A stretch of 64,000 bases of DNA from Setophaga petechia (Eukaryota; Chordata; Aves; Passeriformes; Parulidae): the NCBI GenBank assembly GCA_024362935.1, contig JANCRA010000061.1, forward strand, positions 1-64,000. Reading direction: 5' to 3'. The notes below the pieces were generated by a model. It had not been told where the DNA came from. It searched no databases and saw only the letters and a list, made by a program, of their open reading frames with translations. The translations under genes and the position numbers were made by a program. This document shows, in pieces, positions 57,129 to 64,000 of the stretch (position 1 is its first letter; every line of letters starts with the position of its first letter).

Positions 57129-60100
57129 CGGACAAAAGTTTGGGCGGGCAAATAACACCTAAAGCCAGGGGAGGGGAATTTCCTTCGTTTTCCCGCTTGC
57201 CGCCAGCAGAGCCCGGTCCAGAAGGGCTCCAAGGACTTTCATTCACCGGACTTGACTATTCATTGGACCTGACCTCAGGCGTGGTTGCCCCTCACCTTTG
57301 TTGTTCTAACCCGGGACCTTCAACTGAACCGGACTTAACCACCTTTTCTTTCGGTTTCTCCTTTAGGTTGGAGACAACGCGGCCTTTCTACTTCTCCAAC
57401 TCTGAGGTTGTCGCGTTGCCAGTCTGCACGAAGGCCCGAGGTAATTGGGACACAAACCAGCAACTCATCATTGTGGGAGATACCGAGGTGACTCCACCCG
57501 ACCTCGAAATATTTCCAGCTTTGGTGTCCGCAGACCAGCATCCGTTCGTCGTCAGGTGCAGGTGTCTGCGTCCCCCTCTGTTCCTCTCTGCCGGAGAGGT
57601 GGTGGCCCAGGCCATTTCAATAAAGTCTTCCGCTCCTTCGGTTGCCTGGGCCGAACACCTGGGGCGAGCAAAGCCTCGCCTCGATTGTCAGCTGTCCCGG
57701 GGGGAGGACACCATTTCCATCAGGGGGATGTTGGACACTGGAGCAGATGTGACGATCATTCCCTTTCGGGAGTGACCGTCACATTGGGAGTTGCAAAACG
57801 TGGATGGGCGCATCCAGGGTGTCGGGGGGACACAATTGGCTAGACGTTCTAAGAGCATTGTACAAATTAAGGGGCCGGATGGGCAATTGGCCTCTGTACG
57901 CCCATTCGTTCTAGATTACGTAGAGCCTCTCTGGGGGAGAGATACCCTTGCCCAGTGGGGAGCCAAAATTGACCTGCCGGCTCCCCAGGTTTTTCGGGCA
58001 GCGGTCACTGAAGAGCGCCCTACCTGGAAACTGAATTGGCTCTCAGATAAACCAGTCCAGGTAGCTCAGTGGCCGCTCAATAAACAAAAATTGAAGGCGC
58101 TGGCGGAACTCGTGGAGGAGCAAGTCCAAAAAGGCAACCTGGTGGAGTCCATGTCTGAATGGAACTCCCTAGTGTTCGTCATCCGTAAGTCATCTGGCAA
58201 GTGGCGGCTCCTCACCGACCTCCGCAAAATCAACGAAATTATCCAGGACATGGGTACCCTCCAGCCAGGGATGCCATCCCCAGCGATGCTCCCCCGAAAT
58301 TGGAATTTGGTCGTTATCGATATAAAGGATTGTTTTTTCCAAATTCCCCTTCACCCAGATGACGCGCCACGTTTTGCATTCACGGTGCCCACCTTGAACC
58401 GTGAGGCTCCCGGGAAGCGCTACCACTGGCGAGTGTTGCCACAAGGCATGAAATGCAGTCCTATCATTTGCCAGTGGTATGTTGCTTCCTTGCTCCAGCC
58501 GGTACGCACCGAATGTCCTGATGTCATCATTTATCATTATATGGACGACGTGCTGGTCTGCGCCCCCAATGATGACCTGCTGGTTCACGCGCTCTCCCGC
58601 GTAACTGATTGTTTAATTGCCGCAGGGTTCGAGCTCCAGGGCGAAAAGATTCAACGGATGCCGCCCTGGAAGTACTTAGGCCTGGAGATCACGAGGCGGA
58701 CCATTGCTCCGCAGAAATTGGCCATTCACCACAAGGTGAGAACCTTAGCGGATGTTCATCAGCTGTGTGGGGCGTTGAATTGGGTGAGGCCCTGGCTAGG
58801 CATTACCACCAAGGACCTAGCCCCCCTTTTCAATTTATTGAAAGGGGGAGAGGAACTTAGTTCTCCTAGGGAACTCACCCCAGAGGCCAAAGCCGCACTC
58901 GAGAACATCAGACAGATAATCGAGGCAAGGCAGGCCCATCGTTGTCATCCGGGCCTGCCCTTCAAATTTATTATACTTGGAAAACTGCCACACCTCCGTG
59001 GTATGATTTTCCAATGGGATGAAATCCGCAAGTCCCCAAAAACATCCAAAGAAAGGAGGACGGACCAAGGCTTGAGTGACCCCCTCTTAATCATAGAGTG
59101 GGTGTTCCTCAGCCACCATCGGTCCAAAAGAGTTACAAGGCCGCATGAACTGGTGGCTGAGCTGATCCGCAAGGGGAGATCGCGGATCAGGGAGCTGGCA
59201 GGTGTGGATTTCGTGTGCATACATATCCCAATTGAATTACAATCCGGCAAAATCCAATCCAAAATTCTTAATCAACTCCTCGAGGAGAGCGAGGTTTTGC
59301 AGTTCGCTCTAGCAGAATACACCGGGAGAATTGAAATTGGCCATCCTTCGCATGCTTTATTCAATCAAGACATGCAATTCAAATTTTCAATTCGGGAAAT
59401 TCAAAGTCGAGTCCCCCTCAAGGCCTTGACTGTTTTTACTGATGCGTCCGGAGGAACCCACAAGTCAGTGATGACTTGGAAGGATCCTCAAACTCAGCAG
59501 TGGGAGATGGATGTTACCATCGTTGAGGGCTCCCCTCAAGTTGCTGAGTTGGACGCAGTCGTCAGGGCCTTCGAGAAATTCAAAGATCAACCTTTCAATT
59601 TGGTCACGGACTCGGCTTATGTAGCCGGTGTAGTCGCTAGAGCTGAAAGTGCTGTCCTGGAGGAGGTGTCTAATTTGGCCTTGTATAATTTGCTCTCGAA
59701 GCTTATCAAACTCATCTCCCACCGGGAGCAAAAATATTATGTAATGCACGTGAGATCCCACACTGGTTTGCCCGGGTTCATTGCGGAGGGGAATCGATTG
59801 GCTGATAGCCTCGCTTCCCCGGCCGAGTGGGCACTTGCCCACGCGGTGCAATGGGCCCCACTCCCTGATGTCTTCAAACAAGCCAAGATCAGCCACCAGC
59901 TGTTCCACCAAAATGCGCCTGGCTTGGTTCGCCAATTCCAGCTTACGCGGGACCAAGCCAAGGCCATTGTGGCCACATGCCCCCATTGCCAGCGGGATCA
60001 GCTTCCATCTCTGCCCGCTGGCGCAAATCCCCGGGGACTTGCCAGCTGTGAGGTGTGGCAGATGGACATCACCAAGATCAACCAATTTGGTCGCCTCAAA

Positions 60101-60796
60101 TATGTCCACGTCTCAGTGGACACCTTCTCGAGTGCCGTTTTTGCCTCTGCCCACACAGGGGAGAAAGCCAAGGACGTCATCAAACACCTGCTCCAGGCTT
60201 TCTCCGTGCTGGGCATCCCTAAGGTTTTAAAAACAGACAACGGGCCTTCGTATGTGTCCAGGGAGCTCAAGAGCTTCCTGCAGCAATGGGGAATAGAGCA
60301 TAAAACTGGCATCCCCTATTCCCCCACGGGACAGGCTGTGATCAAGAGGACCCACCAGAGCCTAAAAAAGGTTCTTTCCCATCTCTCTCCGGCTATGAAG
60401 GTGGAATCCCCTCAGTCCCAATTATCAAGGGCGCTGTATACTATCAATTTTTTGAACTGCTCGTTTGAAAACCTTAATCCGCCCATTGTGCGGCACTTCG
60501 GGCAGAGTGGCAGTCTCCGCCTGAAGGAGAAACCCCCGGTTCTTGTGAAGGACCCGGAGACCTGGCGTTTGGAGGGACCATTCGATCTTATCACCTGGGG
60601 CCGAGGGTATGCCTGTGTTTCCACCCCCACAGGCCCCAGGTGGGTCCCTTCGCGCTGGGTTCGGCCTTTTGTGCCAAGAACGGCAAAGACGACAACATCC
60701 ACGCCTCAGGTTCGGGTTGCCAGCTGGCGGCGAAGACGGAGGGAGGAGGAAGATTCCCTCTTTCCTTTGGACTCCCTTTTCCTCCCCGAAACCTAA
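57098..60796 (+). pseudogene. pol: ERV2 Pro-Pol with one stop and a lost integrase residue
   Basis: Reading in the -1 frame after the slip: a dUTPase-like region (about 57240-57630, with LDYSLDLTSG and FLSAGEVVAQAI), then protease (LDTGAD, catalytic Asp at 57734). An in-frame TGA (57773-57775) interrupts the protease; the same frame then stays open for more than 1000 codons. Reverse transcriptase has YMDD (58538-58549) and LPQGMKCSP. RNase H keeps FTDASGG, ELDAVV and VTDSAYV. Integrase has SHQLFHQ and CPHC for zinc, then Asp at 60065 and Asp at 60236. The third catalytic position (60344-60346) is Lys instead of Glu (AAG for GAG). Two independent changes would therefore block function. Protease and polymerase share one frame, unlike exogenous betaretroviruses, where pro and pol are separated by a second shift. 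Confidence 0.9.
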
Positions 60797-60845
60797 ATCC
60801 TTCCCCCTGGCAAATTATTTGATTTGTATGTTTCTTTCGATTTTA

Positions 60846-60862
60846 GTTGCTCCCGCCCAGCC
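60846..60862 (+). promoter_or_regulatory. Likely env splice acceptor region
   Basis: The pyrimidine-rich 'tttctttcgattttag' ends at about 60845, 17 bases before the preferred env ATG. It suits the acceptor for the spliced env mRNA and favours the Met at 60863 over the one at 60824. Confidence 0.5.
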
Positions 60863-62203
60863 ATGCCTCGAGGAGGGATCCCTGCAATTGTCGTCCTGGC
60901 AGTCGTTCTCCTCCAAACAGCCCCCGGAAAGCCTGACCAGAGGTCCCCAACCGCCAACAACATGTGGACCTCCCTTGCCCGCTCTCTTGGCCAGGACCAC
61001 ATTTGCCTCCACGCCGAAGCGGCCACAGACCCTCTGTCGTCATGTCTGGTGGGGATCCCGGTCCCTCCCCGTGATTTTCCTCCCCCTCTTAGTTTGTTGA
61101 CGAATACCAAAGATCAGGATTATACTGAGGCTTGGAGGAAACCGATCAACCTTCTCCCCCTTTCCCCTGAGGAGCCTCTGAGATTTGATTTGCTCGGTTC
61201 CGCCAAAGCCCCTTTTTGTGTTCGTTTCTCGGTCCCTTACAGTTTGATCAAGTCCCTTCGTTCCAATGATTCCCAGTGGACCCTGGTTGGGGGGGAGTCT
61301 GAACACCAATGGTGTGCGGAGACCCTCTCGGCCAGGGGTCCGACCACCCCAGACCTTAAACCCCGTTCTTTGCCCCAAGGTTTGCATTTTATTTGCGGAA
61401 ACCGAGCCTGGAACGGCATCCCCTCTCACCTGTTAGGAGGCCCATGCACGATCAGCCATGTGACGCTGTTCACTCCCAGCACGCCGAAATTGGAAAATTG
61501 GCCTACCAAAAATTCTGAAGTGATGATTCGGCAGAAAAAAGACTTGGCAGAATTCGGCCCAGACTGCGACTCCAAAATTTATCATTGGAACGAAGGTAAA
61601 AGAGTCGCAGTCTCTTTGTTTTTGCCGTGGGTTGCGGCCGGAAAGGCCATCGGCGAATTGGGGAGATTAGAGTGCTGGACAGTGAAACAGGCGAACCTTA
61701 CTTCCACAGCCATCGCAGGACTTTTAGCAGATGAGAAAATCACCAGACAGGCGATGCTGCAGAACAGAGCAGCCATTGATTACTTACTCCTCTTGCACCA
61801 CCACCGCTGCGAGGAATTTGAGGGTCTGTGCTGTTTCAACTTAACATCCAAGGCACCAAACGTGCAAAAGGCGTTGGAGGAAATGAGGGGCCTGGTCAAT
61901 GACATCCGAAGAGAGGCGGAGGACTGGTTGGGGAATCTGCTCTCCGGGCTTGGGCTCTCAGGCTGGGCTGGATCCATCTTAAAGGACATTCTATTTGGAG
62001 TTTTTCTTATTTTGATTGTCATTCTCGGTTGCTCCATTGTTTGGGCAGTGGTTCGGAGACTGGTCACCAGACTCATCACGAACAATGTCAATGTGGTCAG
62101 CTTCCCTGTCACCAAAGCTGACCCAGAGAACTCTGAGACCAGCTCCGACCACCAGGAAGACATCACATCGCCAGAAGAGCCTGAAGATGAGCATGAAGTT
62201 TAA
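60863..62203 (+). CDS. env: ERV2 Env glycoprotein, uninterrupted
   Basis: 446 residues without stop. The signal peptide (IPAIVVLAVVLLQTAPG) follows MPRGG. The surface subunit is short (about 235 residues). The Cys pattern and GLHFICGNRAWNGIP resemble avian alpharetrovirus-type env. No canonical furin site is visible; the nearest basic run is EGKR before VAVSLFLPWVAAG, which looks like the start of the transmembrane subunit. That subunit has a heptad region, LQNRAAIDYLLLL as immunosuppressive-domain-like segment, CEEFEGLCC (CX6CC, as in envs with disulphide-linked subunits), the membrane anchor ILFGVFLILIVILGCSIVWAVV and an acidic tail of about 50 residues. N-glycosylation sites are few (NDS and two NLT). 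It is more intact than pol in the same provirus. Whether it is expressed is unknown. Confidence 0.88.
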   Translation: MPRGGIPAIVVLAVVLLQTAPGKPDQRSPTANNMWTSLARSLGQDHICLHAEAATDPLSSCLVGIPVPPRDFPPPLSLLTNTKDQDYTEAWRKPINLLPLSPEEPLRFDLLGSAKAPFCVRFSVPYSLIKSLRSNDSQWTLVGGESEHQWCAETLSARGPTTPDLKPRSLPQGLHFICGNRAWNGIPSHLLGGPCTISHVTLFTPSTPKLENWPTKNSEVMIRQKKDLAEFGPDCDSKIYHWNEGKRVAVSLFLPWVAAGKAIGELGRLECWTVKQANLTSTAIAGLLADEKITRQAMLQNRAAIDYLLLLHHHRCEEFEGLCCFNLTSKAPNVQKALEEMRGLVNDIRREAEDWLGNLLSGLGLSGWAGSILKDILFGVFLILIVILGCSIVWAVVRRLVTRLITNNVNVVSFPVTKADPENSETSSDHQEDITSPEEPEDEHEV

Positions 62204-62263
62204 TACTTTAAGGAGTTTCTTTTTTCAGAGACTTACTCTTGTTTTTTCTTTTTATTTTTGTGT

Positions 62264-62277
62264 AAAAAAGAGGGAGA
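62264..62277 (+). promoter_or_regulatory. ERV2 3' polypurine tract
   Basis: AAAAAAGAGGGAGA lies directly before the TG of the 3' LTR, as required for plus-strand priming. Confidence 0.87.
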
Positions 62278-63016
62278 TGTTGCGGTGCGCCCCCGCAGTC
62301 TTCCTCCCCCTTCTTAGTTCCGTTTGATTTTAATTTGTGGTATTGTATTGTATTGGTTTTGCTTACCCAAGAGGGCGCTTGCCAGGCTTCCCCTCCCCCT
62401 GTTTTTTCCTCTGCCGGGCTGCCCGTCATTTGGTTGCTTAGTTACTCCCGCCTTTTTGTATCTTTTAATTCCCACCCCTGTATCTTGAGTTGTTAGCCTG
62501 CCTGCCTGTCACTCTCTGTCTCTGCCTGCTTTTCCAGATCCTTCTCCCCAGGGCAGAGGGTGATTGGGCAGAGCAGAGCTGGCCCTCCCCTAATGTTGTT
62601 TCATTTGTTATTACCCCCTGTCATTTATGCTTGGGGTAAGGTTCATTGGCCAGGGGAAGGGGTTCACCTCCCCCTGGTCCCCCTATATAATTTCTCTCCA
62701 CCCCGCCCCTCGGCGCAGTTCCCTGCAGCCTCCTTCCCTTTCCGCACCCTGTACCCTTTCCAATAAACCTTCCCTTGCTGCTGAGAATTGCTGCCTCGCG
62801 TTTGCTTCATCACCTCTGGCTCGTGCTGTCGACTCTGCTGCTTAGCCTGCTGGAGCTGCCTCCTCCACCACTGACGTGGAGGAACCCCAGGAAAGGGCCT
62901 TGTCATCCAGTTGCTCCCGCCGGAGATCCTGGATCCTACAGCTGCCCGTGCCCTCAAACAGGCTCTTGGCTGTGCATTCCTGTGGGCCAGCCGGGCTCAG
63001 CTTCGGCACCGCCACA
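62278..63016 (+). repeat. ERV2 3' LTR, complete (739 bp)
   Basis: Ends TGTTGCGG...CGCCACA. It contains an ATTGG box (about 62644), a CTATATAA TATA box (62683-62690) and AATAAA (62762-62767), so R runs from about 62710 to 62780 and U5 to 63016. The same family as the solo LTR at 43687-44428. Confidence 0.92.
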
Positions 63017-64000
63017 CCTCTGATTTTAAGGAGTTCCACAAGATACTACATAATATATATTTTCATATATGTACAGTAATATATATAATATATAAAATGT
63101 ATCCTTGATCTATTTCTCATCCAGCAGCCTCTGCAGCGAGTTCTGAGCAAACATGGGGCTCTGCTGCCAGCCCAAATCTGCGCTTCCCTTGCCCAGCCTG
63201 AGTGCAGGTGGGGCATGTGCTGGGCATGGCTGGAGATTTGCATGGCCAAAATCCTCCAGCATTTACATCTGCTCATGGCGTTGGGTAGCACAAATTACAA
63301 GACACCCATCTCAGCTGACAAATGGCATTTCTTACAAATTGCTACACCAGCACTGACAACATAGAACTATACGCATCTCTGTTAAATTTTAAAAAAGTAA
63401 TTTATTTAATTGTTACACCACACTATTTAAATCATGCAAATAACTTCTGTTAACAAAAACTAATTTATTGCAAACCTCTACAAACACTCACTATACACAG
63501 AGATCAAAGGAAAATTAACAAGTGAATTTATTGCATATTAGTGCAAACATACAGCCCATATAGAAACACAAAAATATCAGTATTTCCCTGTAATACCAAG
63601 TACTCAACAAATAGAATTCCACCGCTATACAACTCCATAGACATTTCAATAGAACTATATACATAAATAACCACTACAATATACAGATGTGAATACAGAT
63701 GAAATGTTACCTACTACATTCAAGAAAGAGATATATAAAACAAACCAATCTTTAAATAGACAAACAGCAGTACCATGCTAAATATCTGTACAACTGCATT
63801 GATACAAATATACAGCTATACATCTGGATATATATGTGTAAATATAATATATATAGAAATACATCAATATACATCTAAAAAATATAAAAATACATATATA
63901 CCAAAACAAATACCAATATACTAATTTTAAAAGACATATACTGAAAACTACATCAATACAAATAGACACCTACACAACTATATACATAAGGAAATCTAAA
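63017..64000. other. AT-rich, G-poor DNA right of the second provirus
   Basis: No coding sequence. From about 63370 the plus strand is poor in G and full of variants of 'atatac', 'acatat' and 'caatatac'. It looks like decayed simple repeat. It continues beyond the window. Confidence 0.5.

Larger units (their letters stand above)
54371..63016 (+). mobile_element. Near-complete endogenous retrovirus (ERV2 of this window)
   Basis: An 8.6-kb plus-strand provirus in standard order: U5 only of the 5' LTR, Lys-type primer site, leader, gag, -1 frameshift site, pro-pol, env, polypurine tract and a complete 3' LTR. The CpG content is still high and the frames nearly intact, but the 5' U5 and 3' U5 differ at several sites including an indel (about 2% by eye), so it is older than ERV1. 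The dUTPase-like region, Lys primer and Gag layout suggest a betaretrovirus-like backbone. The env transmembrane subunit is of alpharetrovirus type. The 5' U3 and R are missing, so it has no 5' promoter of its own. Confidence 0.93.

Noticed and set aside
43687..63016. Simple inversion between the solo LTR and the inverted 3' LTR of the second provirus
   Set aside because: Such an inversion would leave provirus interior next to the solo LTR at 44429, but host gene intron is found there. Another kind of rearrangement is needed.
1..64000. CRISPR arrays, bacterial operons, tRNA or rRNA genes
   Set aside because: None seen. The GATA, TTA and minisatellite arrays lack spacer structure, and the tRNA-like matches are retroviral primer sites of 18-20 bases only.

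Overview
This window is vertebrate nuclear DNA, almost certainly from a bird and probably a songbird. It has 3' ends of CR1 LINEs, avian ERVL-type LTR fragments, several endogenous retroviruses and spliced genes with GT-AG introns. An intronless Topors-like RING gene of the kind found in songbird genomes also fits. There is no bacterial architecture and no CRISPR array. I made every call by reading the sequence; no database search was run.

Layout. From 1 to 9.6 kb the DNA is mostly non-coding, except for a GC-rich island holding an intact RING-finger gene on the minus strand (2934-3704). A recent provirus fills 9588-15825 on the minus strand. Its two 345-bp LTRs look identical and it is flanked by the 6-bp duplication CTGAGC, but its interior is scrambled. 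From 15.8 to 33.5 kb I see AT-rich intergenic or intronic DNA with small repeats. From 33.56 to 37.31 kb a 0.61-kb block occurs twice, on either side of a minus-strand LTR element with 1341-bp LTRs, a tRNA-Glu primer site and an interior of only about 210 bp. Plain AT-rich DNA continues to 43.69 kb.

A solo LTR (43687-44428) marks an abrupt change. To its right lies a minus-strand gene for an IgGFc-binding-protein (FCGBP)-like secreted protein. Six confident exons have matching splice phases (51009 down to 44628), with a possible signal-peptide exon at 51964-52024. The next expected exon is missing where the gene meets the LTR. The introns hold strand-asymmetric low-complexity repeats.

A CR1 3' part (about 53670-54370) abuts a second provirus (54371-63016, plus strand). 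It has a U5-only 5' LTR, a Lys-type primer site, full-length gag, a textbook -1 frameshift site, pro-pol with one in-frame stop and a lost integrase catalytic residue, an uninterrupted env, a polypurine tract and a complete 3' LTR of the same family as the solo LTR. The last kilobase is AT-rich and G-poor.

The two host genes are unrelated. Most of the novelty is in the mobile DNA: a mosaic provirus with a candidate central polypurine tract, a tandem block that could be a real duplication or an assembly artefact, and an LTR at a likely rearrangement breakpoint. I found no convincing new multi-gene system.
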